DNA of 64,000 nucleotides from Pedobacter chitinilyticus (GTDB taxonomy: Bacteria; Bacteroidota; Bacteroidia; Sphingobacteriales; Sphingobacteriaceae): the NCBI RefSeq assembly GCF_003313385.1, contig NZ_QMHN01000007.1, positions 26,673 to 90,672 of the forward strand, read 5' to 3'. Positions 53,226 to 63,000 of this stretch are shown here, one piece after another. The notes beneath the pieces were generated by a model. It searched no databases. It saw only the letters and a program-made list of their open reading frames with translations, and was not told the origin of the DNA. The translations under genes were made by a program, and so were the position numbers. The first letter of the stretch is position 1. Each line of letters starts with the position of its first letter.

Positions 53226-53495
53226 ATGAAATGTCCAAATTGTAACGAAACACTCTTGATTACTGAACGCCATCAGGTAGAAATCGATTATTGTCCAAGT
53301 TGCAGAGGGGTGTGGTTGGATCGTGGTGAGCTAGATAAAATTTTAGCACAAGCGGATTCGCAACCTTACCAAGAGCCAAGAAACAGAAATGATTACCCAA
53401 AAGAGCACCGCGACAGCTATTCTTCCGATCACAAGTATCAACAATATCCCAAAAAGAAAAAATCGTTTCTTTCGGATCTTTTTGATTTCGACTAA
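53226..53495 (+). CDS. Zinc-ribbon protein (TFIIB-type zinc finger family)
   Basis: It has 89 residues from ATG 53226 (MKCPNCNETLL); an upstream TTG at 53172 is in frame but unlikely. Two Cys pairs, CPNC and YCPSCRGVWLDRGELDKIL, match the zf-TFIIB family, and the tail is basic and charged (KKKKSFLSDLFDFD). Function unknown. A terminator follows at 53508. Confidence 0.88.
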   Translation: MKCPNCNETLLITERHQVEIDYCPSCRGVWLDRGELDKILAQADSQPYQEPRNRNDYPKEHRDSYSSDHKYQQYPKKKKSFLSDLFDFD

Positions 53496-53507
53496 ACAAG
53501 AGATATC

Positions 53508-53533
53508 AGCCCAATATAAATTGGGCTTTTTTA
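53508..53533 (+). terminator. Terminator after the zinc-ribbon gene
   Basis: AGCCCAAT pairs with ATTGGGCT across a 4-base loop, followed by TTTTTT. It ends just before the stop of the convergent acyltransferase gene. Confidence 0.85.
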
Positions 53534-54586
53534 TTATCCAAACAATTGCTTCAAAAATGGGAACCGCTCTTCGTTACGAATAATGATAGGTGTTAATATC
53601 ATCGGCACGGCTACAGAAACTAAAAAGGCATCCCATCCGAAATAAGGAATGGTTCTAAATATCAACGTGTATAGGAAGAAGATGATCATGTGCGTAAAAT
53701 ACATGACGGTACTACATTTTCTTAAAAACAGACCATTTTTTATGCCTTCCAACTTCAAATCTACCGTTAAACAGAACAGCGTAATGGGCAGTAGCGAAAA
53801 TAAGAAAGGCGAGATGATTTCAATTTCAACAAACTGGAAGGTGAGCGCAATAAGTACCATCAACACCATGGCAAGTTTTGATATCCGTATTTGATTCATG
53901 GCAATTAGCCCACCAATCATCAAATAAAACATGCCTGTAAACAATCTTCCTGTTAAGAACAGGTATTTGATGATTTTACCCAACATTAGCAAAAACTCAT
54001 TTCGGCTCTCCCCTGCCACCAAATAGTTAAAAATCATGGCAACAGCAAAAATCAGGATGGAAATGTAGAATATGGTTCTTACTCTCAGGTTGATAAACAT
54101 CAAAAGACTGATGAACGTTAAGGAATAAATCATGGACAACAAAAACCAAAGCGGCCATGAATAAAAGTTCTCGCCGAAGAAAAAAGTGCCTCTAATAAAG
54201 AGTACAACATCTTTTTCTATAATCAGGTTATCATGAGAAAAGTACCAAAGGGTAAGAGGTAAAAAGATAATGGTCCAATAAATATACAGACTAATAATTC
54301 TTTTGAGGTACAGCCAAAGTGTCTGCAACCTACTTGTTTTATCAGGGCTTGAATATACTTTTGGAAACAGAAAAAAACCTGCAGCAATAAAGAAATAAGG
54401 TACCACCAAAAGCAATAGCCTTTCCCATAAATGAACGAAAATTGGATTGGTAATCTCTTTAAATGGATGGGTATGTCCAGCAACTACCAAAATAGCCAAG
54501 ACGAACTTGGTCAAATCAACTCCCTTAAAATCTTTTCTCTCTAGTGAACGTATTGTATCCATCATCAAGGCATCTAATCTTAACAT
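53534..54586 (-). CDS. Acyltransferase 3 family membrane protein
   Basis: It has about 350 residues. I take ATG 54586 (MLRLDALMMDTIRSLERKDF); an ATG at 54562 is also possible and a TTG at 54595 is less likely. It has about ten transmembrane helices. The conserved start KFVLAILVVAGHTHPF, with a His and the following hydrophobic core, and FYSWPLWFLLSMIY are typical of the AT3/OafA family, which acylates cell-surface glycans. Substrate unknown. It is convergent with the zinc-ribbon gene. Confidence 0.87.
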   Translation of the reverse strand: MLRLDALMMDTIRSLERKDFKGVDLTKFVLAILVVAGHTHPFKEITNPIFVHLWERLLLLVVPYFFIAAGFFLFPKVYSSPDKTSRLQTLWLYLKRIISLYIYWTIIFLPLTLWYFSHDNLIIEKDVVLFIRGTFFFGENFYSWPLWFLLSMIYSLTFISLLMFINLRVRTIFYISILIFAVAMIFNYLVAGESRNEFLLMLGKIIKYLFLTGRLFTGMFYLMIGGLIAMNQIRISKLAMVLMVLIALTFQFVEIEIISPFLFSLLPITLFCLTVDLKLEGIKNGLFLRKCSTVMYFTHMIIFFLYTLIFRTIPYFGWDAFLVSVAVPMILTPIIIRNEERFPFLKQLFG

Positions 54587-54875
54587 TAGGCCCAATGGTA
54601 ATCGCGTAAATCTAGTTATGTTTTACACAGATAGAGCATAATAGGTGGATGAGCGATGATTTAGATTTAGGCGTTAAGGGCTCTCTGATTCGTAATTTAA
54701 TTTTTCCTCTTTCTTGAAAGTAGGCTACTACCACAAGCATCTTATTGACGAAAAATAAACAACCGATTCGATCCACTTGTTTGAAATAAAAAGAATAAGC
54801 ACCACGCTGTTTCTTTGTACCTTTCTTTTAGGAATTTGAAGGAAGGCAGCTAGCAAGCCAACCTCCCTATTTTAA

Positions 54876-56279
54876 TTACTCCTCTTCCAAATATTTCACC
54901 GCAAATGCTACCCAATCTTTCACCGATTTATCCATATAAACATCAGGCTGTATACCGATATTATCTATCGGATAATCTGGCAAACGCAACGCTCTATAGG
55001 TTGGCATCAATACTTGGTAACCAGGACAACCAAAATCAACCAAATAAGCATTACCATAATCCAGAGCGCCATAACTTGGGATACCTAAAATTTTAACTTT
55101 TTTGCTTTGTTTGACAACAAATAAAAAGTATTCTGCCGAGCTACCTGAACCTTTATTGGCAAGGATTACGATATGTTTAGGGCTTTTTGGTGCCACTTCT
55201 ACTTTTTCTATATAAACTGGCTGACCTGCATCATTAAAATTAACAAACTGTCCCAAGTTTGCTTTTAAGGCTGCGATGTTCTTATCTATATTGGCGGTAG
55301 GTGCATTTTTATCAAGCGTTTTTTTGTACGCTTCCAAATTGTTAATGTAGGTTTGCGTTGCTAAAAACTCGGCACCAGTATTTCTGATAGATTTCCCCAT
55401 GATATAAGGCAACAATTTCTGATAAGCATCTGTAGTTCCCCCTGGATTGCCCCTAAGATCAACAATCAGATTTTCGGTATTTTCAAGCCCTGCTTTATTA
55501 TCTTCAATTAACTGCGTGATTTGTTTCAAGTACTGATACTCAAAACTCGGCAATTTAAGAAGGACTGTTTTAGCTGTTAGTTTTTTAAAGTAGAAGCCTT
55601 CCAACTCATTTAACCGATGGGCTACTGCTTGTTTACTTGTTGTGGATTGTGGACTTTGCTTTACCAGTGCCACGCTTACTTCACTTAAAAACAGCACACC
55701 TTCTTTGTACAAAGTGTAATTTCCTGTTTTTAAGGATTTATCTCGTAAGGCATATTCAAAGGTACCATTGGCGAATAATTTGAATTTGATTTCCTTAGGT
55801 TTCCATTGGGCAGATTCTGCTTCAATAATGAAACCTACGTATTCGTCTTTACCTACCTTTTTAACCCCAATACGATAGCCATCCGTAGACCAAATACCTT
55901 CCAAACTGTCTTTTGTTTTGCTTACCTGTTTTTGGAAATCTTGGATATCAATGTTCACGCTTTCTACTGAACCTGTTATGCCATTAGAAAAAGGTGCGCC
56001 ATTAGCACCTACCCATAAATGTGGGTCTTTAAAGAAATCGGTATATTGTTTCAACAACTTCTGGCAATTTAAACTATCTGCTTGTTTGGCTTGCTTGGCT
56101 AAATTTTCCTTGAAGCCATTGTACAAAAAAGTCTCTTTGGTTTTTGCGGAAAAGCCTGGATATTCGGTTTCAACCTTTTTAATGAGTTGACTTAAAACTT
56201 GTTCGCAAGGGCAGTTGGCTTGCTGTGCAGCTATTGATAAAGGAAAGATTAAGGTAAGTAGATAAAGTAGTTTTTTCAT
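54876..56279 (-). CDS. S41-family peptidase, exported
   Basis: It has 467 residues with a signal peptide of about 18 (SIAAQ), then Cys-rich start NCPCEQVLSQLIKKVE. An N-terminal domain of about 240 residues precedes the S41 fold: LIVDLRGNPGGTTDAYQKLLPY and the nucleophile Ser in IVILANKGSGSSAEYFLFV, followed by KVKILGIPSYGALDYGN. No PDZ domain is obvious. It is probably periplasmic. It is monocistronic; the 290-base gap toward the acyltransferase holds no further gene. Confidence 0.9.
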   Translation of the reverse strand: MKKLLYLLTLIFPLSIAAQQANCPCEQVLSQLIKKVETEYPGFSAKTKETFLYNGFKENLAKQAKQADSLNCQKLLKQYTDFFKDPHLWVGANGAPFSNGITGSVESVNIDIQDFQKQVSKTKDSLEGIWSTDGYRIGVKKVGKDEYVGFIIEAESAQWKPKEIKFKLFANGTFEYALRDKSLKTGNYTLYKEGVLFLSEVSVALVKQSPQSTTSKQAVAHRLNELEGFYFKKLTAKTVLLKLPSFEYQYLKQITQLIEDNKAGLENTENLIVDLRGNPGGTTDAYQKLLPYIMGKSIRNTGAEFLATQTYINNLEAYKKTLDKNAPTANIDKNIAALKANLGQFVNFNDAGQPVYIEKVEVAPKSPKHIVILANKGSGSSAEYFLFVVKQSKKVKILGIPSYGALDYGNAYLVDFGCPGYQVLMPTYRALRLPDYPIDNIGIQPDVYMDKSVKDWVAFAVKYLEEE

Positions 56280-56351
56280 GTTTGATGACCTATTTGTGAA
56301 GCGACAAAGGTAATTTATGCCCTACCATCAAAATAGTAAAAATGTAAACCA

Positions 56352-57158
56352 CTAAATGAAAAGCCAAAGGTTGCCCTGTTGGGTATCTACCTTTTTGAAG
56401 AAGGCATAAGGATTAACATGGGTAAGTTGTTTAAAATCTTTAACCAAATGAGATTGGTCGTAAAACAAACTATCGTAAGAGAGTTCCGTTAGGTTTTTAG
56501 CCTCTCGCTGATTAATGACCGTCTTTCTAAAGCGGTGTATTTTCCGATATTCAGCGGCAGGTTTTCCTATATTTTTAGTAAAGACTTTATTGAGGTATTG
56601 TCTTGAAAAGTTCCTGTTTTGCGCAATATCATCAATCTTAAGGTCTGCTTCCACATCTGCTAAAATGCTTTCCATCAAACCAAGCTCGTTTGAGTTTAGT
56701 TTCGAAAGCCAGTACTGTTCTAGTTGCTCCCGTTGAAGGTTTCTGTCCCGCTCTTCAAATAGCTGCTGCATGCTTGAAAGGAAATCGACAAATGGATTAA
56801 AATCCTTTGCACTCTTTTGTTTTAAAAGCGCTTGCGAATCATCAACGAAACGATTAATGCCTAAAGGTTTGAAGTAAATGGTGATTTCATTCACAGCGCC
56901 CTCGCAAAGGATCTCAATTGGAGCAGTGTAGCGTGCCACGTAGTTGGCAATAATATTGGGTTGTGAGGAAGGTTTGATTACAAACTTACTTTCCTGCATT
57001 TCAATTTCAGTATCCTTACTTACCGAAACAATAAAGAAATTGTTAGGGAATGTCCAATAATGCAATGGTTTTGGATTTTGTCCAGGAGAAATAAAGTAAT
57101 AGCCTTCAATAAATTTGCTTAAGTCCTTATGCAAGGGCCTATAAAATTCCATCTCCAT
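56352..57158 (-). CDS. AraC-family transcriptional regulator
   Basis: It has 268 residues. The N-terminal 130 residues form a sensor domain like that of DUF6597-type regulators (FYRPLHKDLSKFIEGYYFISPGQ). The C-terminal HTH pair is IDDIAQNRNFSRQYLNKVFTKNIGKPAAEYRKIHRFRKTV followed by LTELSYDSLFYDQSHLVKDFKQLTHVNPYAFF. It follows a DUF2200 gene by 25 bases. Targets unknown. Confidence 0.92.
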   Translation of the reverse strand: MEMEFYRPLHKDLSKFIEGYYFISPGQNPKPLHYWTFPNNFFIVSVSKDTEIEMQESKFVIKPSSQPNIIANYVARYTAPIEILCEGAVNEITIYFKPLGINRFVDDSQALLKQKSAKDFNPFVDFLSSMQQLFEERDRNLQREQLEQYWLSKLNSNELGLMESILADVEADLKIDDIAQNRNFSRQYLNKVFTKNIGKPAAEYRKIHRFRKTVINQREAKNLTELSYDSLFYDQSHLVKDFKQLTHVNPYAFFKKVDTQQGNLWLFI

Positions 57159-57183
57159 CTTTTCCGCTGACTGTTATCGAAGG

Positions 57184-57537
57184 TTACTTCCTTAAAATCT
57201 TTTCCATGGCCTTGCCTTTGGCCAATTCATCAATCAGTTTATCCAAATAACGTACTTGTTGCATTAATTTATCTTCGATATCCTCCACACGGTAACCGCA
57301 AATTACGCCTGTAATTTTAGAAACGTTGGGATGAAGCTGCGCCTGTGCAAAAAAGTTTTCGAAATCTGTTTTATTGTCGATATGCTGCTGTAAGGTTTCG
57401 GCATTATAACCTGTGAGCCAAAATATAATTTCATCTACTTCTGCCTTAGTGCGTCCTTTTTTTTCTGCCTTAGCAAGGTAATGCGGATAAACACTGGCAA
57501 ACGACATGCGATAAACTCTGGTATTGTTCGGATTCAT
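57184..57537 (-). CDS. DUF2200 family protein
   Basis: It has 117 residues, soluble. It begins MNPNNTRVYRMSFASVYPHYLAKAEKKGRTKAEVDEIIFWLTGY and contains FENFFAQAQLHPNVSKITGVICGYRVEDIED, which are the known segments of DUF2200. Function uncharacterised. It lies just upstream of the AraC-type regulator, probably in one operon. Confidence 0.9.
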   Translation of the reverse strand: MNPNNTRVYRMSFASVYPHYLAKAEKKGRTKAEVDEIIFWLTGYNAETLQQHIDNKTDFENFFAQAQLHPNVSKITGVICGYRVEDIEDKLMQQVRYLDKLIDELAKGKAMEKILRK

Positions 57538-57600
57538 ATAGGTTACTCTTGGTTTTCAAAACTACAATTTAAGAATGATAATGAAACGTAACGTATCAAA

Positions 57601-58188
57601 TTACCCCCAAAACTGACTTCCCTTAGTATAGTTAGTTTTTAGCTTTTTGATCAAATTATCCTTTAATTCTTTAGGGAGCGCTTTTAATTTTAAGTGGAGA
57701 TCTTTTTCATTAAGCTTACAATCTCCCGCATCGTCACAATAAAACTTCAGGTGATAAAGATGCTTTTTATCCTCATAAAAAATGATAAACGATGCTTTGA
57801 CATCATTATCTGCGTTACCGCAATAAGAGAAAGGAATGAAAACTGCTTTGGTTCCATGATATTCAGTAAACCAGATATCCTTTTCTCTAAACAAAATCAT
57901 CTCCATTTGATAGTTTTTATCATCAAAGACGATGGTCTGATTAAATTTCTTGTTCTTTAAGGAAGCAACTATCTTCGTTTTATGCCCATCAAATGGAGGT
58001 TTATCGGGATTACACAGCGCATTTACATTCACAACAAGCTTGTTTTCCCCATTCTTATCCTTCCATCCTTTATGAATTTCGATGGAATCAGTATGAACAA
58101 TTTGCGCAAAGGCAGATTGACTGCTTAACATCAGCAAAAAAATCAGCGTTTTAAACACGCTGCCTGTGATATTTTGGAAGTTCTTCAT
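57601..58188 (-). CDS. Exported protein of unknown function
   Basis: I take ATG 58188 (195 residues), since it starts a clear signal peptide, MKNFQNITGSVFKTLIFLLM ending SAFAQ; an ATG at 58224 would add 12 residues. The mature part (IVHTDSIEIHKGWKDKNGENKLVVNVNALCNPDKPPFDG) is beta-rich with two Cys near the C-terminus (KFYCDDAGDCKLNEKDL). It ends with LKTNYTKGSQFWG. I do not recognise a family. It is alone, upstream of the DUF2975 promoter region. Confidence 0.72.
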   Translation of the reverse strand: MKNFQNITGSVFKTLIFLLMLSSQSAFAQIVHTDSIEIHKGWKDKNGENKLVVNVNALCNPDKPPFDGHKTKIVASLKNKKFNQTIVFDDKNYQMEMILFREKDIWFTEYHGTKAVFIPFSYCGNADNDVKASFIIFYEDKKHLYHLKFYCDDAGDCKLNEKDLHLKLKALPKELKDNLIKKLKTNYTKGSQFWG

Positions 58189-58320
58189 TTCTAAAATTAC
58201 AAGTGAGGTACTAAAATTGTTCATACACCAAAAGCTACATCGCTCTATACGCTACAATTTAAGGATAATAATCTAATCTCAAAGAATAGGTCCGCAGATG
58301 CATAAATAAAAAAATACAAC

Positions 58321-58358
58321 AATTAATTATTGTTTTACGATAATTAATTATAGTTTTG
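58321..58358 (+). promoter_or_regulatory. Operator and promoter of the DUF2975-XRE operon
   Basis: A long palindrome at 58321-58349 (AATTAATTATTGT, TTT, ACGATAATTAATT: 13-base arms with one mismatch) overlaps a Bacteroidetes promoter: TTG at 58330-58332 and TAGTTTTG at 58351-58358. The DUF2975 gene begins 26 bases later. Autoregulation by the XRE protein is likely (inference). Confidence 0.75.
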
Positions 58359-58383
58359 CATTGATTATTTAAATAGCGATTTT

Positions 58384-58899
58384 ATGCAACAAACCAAATT
58401 CATCGCCAAGATTTTATATTATATCAGTCTAGTACTTGCTACAGGTTATTTAGGTTCTGTGATTTATTCACTCTTTTGCATTGTAACAGGCATAGGTTCC
58501 CAAACATTTGACAATGGAAAGTTCTTACGTGTGTTTTTTCCATTCACCGAGCAACCGTTTATGATTGTAGACTATAACCTAACTTATATCATCGTCGCCT
58601 TTGCGCTGCCTTTATCACTTTACGGCCTTTTCTTTCTAATGTCGGCAAGCGTTTTCAAAGTATTTTTACAGCCCAAGCTGTTCACCAAGGAAAACATTGT
58701 AGCGCTTAAAAGATTTTATATGCTTAACATTTTTGTGCCGTTACCTATTTCCTTACTTGCTTCTTTCTTTATTCCTGTGGAAAGTATCATTTGGGGTTTG
58801 GTGCTTATCCATTTCTTTCTAGGTATTTTCGCATTTTTCCTTGCGGGAATTTTCTCCCAAGGCGTAAACTTACAAAAGGAACAGGACTTATTTATTTAA
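58384..58899 (+). CDS. DUF2975 family membrane protein
   Basis: It has 171 residues and four transmembrane helices (ILYYISLVLATGYLGSVIYSL, YIIVAFALPLSLYGLFFLM, FVPLPISLLASFFI, IHFFLGIFAFFLAGIF). The pattern matches DUF2975, typically encoded next to a small XRE-type regulator, as here (gap 4 bases). It may sense membrane state or small molecules for the partner regulator; this is inference. Confidence 0.85.
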   Translation: MQQTKFIAKILYYISLVLATGYLGSVIYSLFCIVTGIGSQTFDNGKFLRVFFPFTEQPFMIVDYNLTYIIVAFALPLSLYGLFFLMSASVFKVFLQPKLFTKENIVALKRFYMLNIFVPLPISLLASFFIPVESIIWGLVLIHFFLGIFAFFLAGIFSQGVNLQKEQDLFI

Positions 58900-58903
58900 C
58901 GAT

Positions 58904-59110
58904 ATGCCAATAATAGTCAACTTAGATGTGATGCTGGCCAAGCGAAAAATGCAGAGCAAGGAATTGGCAGAAAAACTAGGAATTACACCTGTTAACCTTT
59001 CTATTTTAAAAACAGGAAAAGCCAAAGGTATCCGCTTCGACACGCTGGAAGCCATTTGTAAAATATTGGATTGCCAACCTGGCGATATCCTGGAGTACAC
59101 CGAGAAATAA
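58904..59110 (+). CDS. Small XRE-family regulator (HTH_26 type)
   Basis: It has 68 residues, all of it one helix-turn-helix: VNLDVMLAKRKMQSKELAEKLGITPVNLSILKTGKAKGIRFDTLEAICKILDCQPGDILEY. This matches the YozG/HTH_26 family. It starts 4 bases after the DUF2975 stop, so the two are coupled. It is the likely binder of the palindrome at 58321-58349. Confidence 0.93.
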   Translation: MPIIVNLDVMLAKRKMQSKELAEKLGITPVNLSILKTGKAKGIRFDTLEAICKILDCQPGDILEYTEK

Positions 59111-59183
59111 ACAAAAAAACATATCCATTTTTTAAAGCAACGGAAAGCGTTGCCTGACCTTTTATTGCCTAAAATTTTTAAAA

Positions 59184-60065
59184 ATGAACACACTTGTCAT
59201 TCAAAACTTAAACTTGGTGTATGCCAATCAGCATCAGGCCCTCCGCAATGTCAATCTGGAAATTGGCAACGGCATGTTTGGACTGCTGGGCCGTAATGGC
59301 GCAGGTAAATCGTCCTTAATGAAAACCATTACCACCTTACAAAAGCCTACTTCGGGAAACATTTTGTTTAACGGAATTGATGTGGTGAAAAATCCGCTCG
59401 AGATCAAGAAACATCTGGGCTTTCTTCCGCAGGATTTTGGGGTATATCCAAAGGTTAATGCCTATGATCTCCTCCATCATATTGCCATACTTAAGGGTAT
59501 TAAAGATGCTTCGCAAAGTAAAAACCAAATTTTAAACCTACTGGAGAAAGTAAACCTTCAGGAGTTCAGCAAAAAGGAAGTGCATACTTTTTCAGGCGGC
59601 ATGAAACAGCGCTTTGGTGTGGCACAAGCACTTTTGGGCAATCCTAAAATTATTATTGTGGATGAGCCTACTGCTGGGTTAGACCCTGAGGAGCGTAATC
59701 GCTTTAATACTTTGCTGAGCGAAATCAGTGAAGAAGTCATTGTGGTACTATCGACCCATTTGGTGGAGGATGTAAGAAATCTCTGCAGTGAAATGGCCAT
59801 TATGGACCAAGGAGAGATTTTGCAAAAAGGCAAACCAAAGGAAATGCTGGTTCAGCTTCAAGGAAAAATTTGGAGCAAGAAAATTGACAAGAATGAGTTA
59901 GTCAACTATCAATCGCAATATGAAATCATTAGCCACCAGTTGATTGAAAAGGAAATGCACATTACCGTTTTCTCTAATACAGCTATTAATGGTTTCGAAG
60001 TCATTAAGCCTAGCCTTGAGCACGTTTATTTCCATTGTCTACACGCTAAAACATTGGTATCATGA
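59184..60065 (+). CDS. ABC transporter ATP-binding protein
   Basis: It has 293 residues. Walker A LLGRNGAGKSSLMKTI (about 33-48), Q-loop FLPQDFGVYP, signature FSGGMKQRFGVAQALLGNPKIIIVDEPTAGLDPEERNRF, and the switch His in STHLVEDVRNL are all present. An extra 80-residue C-terminal part is typical of ABC-2 export ATPases. It overlaps the permease start by four bases (ATGA), so the two form one transporter. The XRE/DUF2975 pair upstream (73 bases) may control it. Confidence 0.95.
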   Translation: MNTLVIQNLNLVYANQHQALRNVNLEIGNGMFGLLGRNGAGKSSLMKTITTLQKPTSGNILFNGIDVVKNPLEIKKHLGFLPQDFGVYPKVNAYDLLHHIAILKGIKDASQSKNQILNLLEKVNLQEFSKKEVHTFSGGMKQRFGVAQALLGNPKIIIVDEPTAGLDPEERNRFNTLLSEISEEVIVVLSTHLVEDVRNLCSEMAIMDQGEILQKGKPKEMLVQLQGKIWSKKIDKNELVNYQSQYEIISHQLIEKEMHITVFSNTAINGFEVIKPSLEHVYFHCLHAKTLVS

Positions 60066-63000
60066 ACCCATTTTTCAACTTTGATTTTAGACAAATCAGG
60101 AAAAGACTAGCCAATGTGCTGGTTATTTTGGTCTTATTAGTCTTCGGTGTTTTTACAGGATCGCAATTTAACCTTACCGTTGGAGAAGGAGTTTACCTCA
60201 ACTCGCCATACACTATTGGTTTTATGACTGGACTGCTTAGCCTTTCCATTATTTTCATTGCCACGGTAATTGCCAACCAACTGCTGTTTAAGGAATTCGA
60301 TTCCAGTTCAGATGCGATTATTTTCGCTTTACCTGTTTCAAAACTTACTTATTTAAAAGGGAGATTTTTGGCTTTCTTCGTCCTCACCTTCAGCTGCTTT
60401 GCTGTCATGATGATTGGCTTTACCATTGGTCAGCAAATGAGAACGGGAACAGAAATGAAAGCTGGTTTTCATTTAATGCACTATTTATTGCCATTGTTAA
60501 CCTTCGGCCTTTTTAATTCCTTATTGGTTTGTAGTGTATTGTTTTTGCTTGCTTTTGCTACCCGTAAAAAATTATTGGTTATTGTAGGCGGTTTACTGCT
60601 CTATGTCATTTACATGGTGTCGTTGTTATTTTCCAACTCCCCTTTTATGGCAGGAGCACTTCCTCAATCCATCGCTGCGCAAAAAATATCAGCTATTTTA
60701 GATCCCTTTGGTCTTTCGGCTTATTTTTTTGAAAGTAGAGATTTTAGTCCAGCTCAAAGAAACACCATATCGGTTCCATTTGGCGAATATGTGATGTTGA
60801 ATCATTTCATCTTCACGCTACTTTCGGTGCTGTTTTTAATGCTCAGCTATTTTTCTTTCTCCTTTTCTCCCGTGTCGGGCAAAAGAAAAAGTAGCAAGCA
60901 TAAAAATACCGCTTCGGCCATTAATACTATCCAACTGACTAGTGCCAACAACTATTTTGATTTACCGCAAAGCTTAAAATCTATCCTATCGTTTGCCAAA
61001 AAGGATTGCACTTATTTGTTTAAAAGCATCAGCATTATTGCCATTTCGATCTTATTGCTTTTTAATTGTGGGATGGAAATGTATGCCGAAATTGAGAAAG
61101 GCATCCGTATTCCACAGAAATATGCCAGTGCGGGGTTAATGGCTACTACCATTATGCAAAACTTCCACTTAATAGGCATGCTTATTTTGGTGTATTTTGT
61201 GAATGATGTTTTTTGGAGAAGCCATGCTTCGAGATTTTCTCTCATCGAAAACAGCACTTATTTTTCCAATGCCAAAGCAAAAGGGCATTTCTTTGCGATG
61301 GCTGTTCTACTTTTATTTTTTTCGGCATTACTCATTATAGAAGGCTTGGTGTTTCAATGGATGTATGCCTATTTCCATATCGACTGGGAAGCCTATTTGA
61401 GTGTATTTCTATTTTGCACCTTCCCTTTAATATTGTTTGCGGGTTTATTGATAGGGCTTAACCAAATCAGCAGGAATAAGTTTTTGGCTTTAGGGCTTTC
61501 TATTTTAGCATTGTTGTTGGCTTTCCCTCCTATTTCGAAAAAACTGCTCTCCAATCCTCTGTTGCGAATCTTCTCCGATTTTAAAGGTGAGTTTAGCGAT
61601 TTTAATGGCTTTGGTCCTTATGTTGGTTCTTTCGCCTTAAGGTTAACTTTTGGTGCCTGTATGCTCCTGCTAATTATTCTGTTTTTTACATCACTTGGGA
61701 ATCGAAAGCTACGTTTCACGAGCCTTTGTTATGGGATAGTGTTGTTAACGATTGGATTTTTCTCTGGAAAAGCTTTCCTAAAAGGTTATCAGCCAAAAGA
61801 AAAATGGGCAGCACAGCAATTTGCGGCTCTATATGAAAAGCAGTACAAGAAATTTGCGCAACTCCCTCAGCCCACCATTACCTCAGTACAAACCAATATC
61901 CATTTATTTCCTTCCAAGCAATCCTATACCATTGAGGGAAGTTACCAACTGGAAAACCTGAACGACAAAGCCATCAAAAGCATTTTACTTCACTTCCATC
62001 CCGATTTAAAATTAGAAGCAGCGCAATTAAAAGTAGGTAGCAACACTTTAAAGCTTGACCAAAACATCTCAGCAATTCAGCTCCCACAAGCCTTGCAACC
62101 TCATCAAAATGCGGTGTTGACTTTTAAAGTGACCTATCAATGGTTTCCTTCAAATGGACATCAGTCTTTTAACAGTATCATTGAAAACGGCACTTTCCTA
62201 CGGATCAGCAGGTATTTCCCTAGCATTGGCTACCAAGCTGATTACGAGTTGCAGGACGACAAGGAACGGGCAACATTTGGCTTAGGCAAGGCAAGTCCCA
62301 TTAAGAAAGTAACGGAAGCTGCTGTTTACCGCAACGATTTCATTAACTTGAAGATGACAATTTCTACCGAAGCCAGTCAAACGGCCATTGGTACTGGCGA
62401 TTTGCAAAAGCAATGGCAAAGCGATGGCAGGAATTACTTTCAATATCAGGCCAATAGCATTCCGTTTCGTTTTGGACTTTCATCGGCAGTGTATCAAAAA
62501 CAGTCGGCTAGTTACCAAGGTATTGCCATTAATGTGTTTTATCATCCTAATCATTATGAAAATGTAGCGCATTTACTTAAAAATGCTCAGCTTACCTTAG
62601 ATTACTGCATTCGTAACTTTGGAAAATATCCTTTCAAGAGCATCAATTTTGCAGAAATATCTTCTTTTACCAGAGGTTTTGCCGCAACTGCTTATCCGTC
62701 TGCCATTTTTATGCCCGAAGACATGATATTTCACGCCAACATTCACGCAGATAAGCAACAGGATGTGATTAATGAGCTTGCTGGACACGAACTTTCGCAT
62801 TTGTGGTGGGGCAATAGTGGTATTAATCCCGACAATAGAGAGGGTGCGGCGATGCTTACGGAAACGATGGCGATGTACACGGAGATGATGCTCTATCAAA
62901 AAATGCATGGTAAAAGTAAAATGCTTGAAAGAGTGAAGATACACCAGCAAATTTATGATTCGGAAAAAGGCTTTTCGGAGAATCAGCCGCTATACAAAGT

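Noticed and set aside
54600..54875. A small gene between the acyltransferase and the S41 peptidase
   Set aside because: No frame of useful length with a start codon is visible there.
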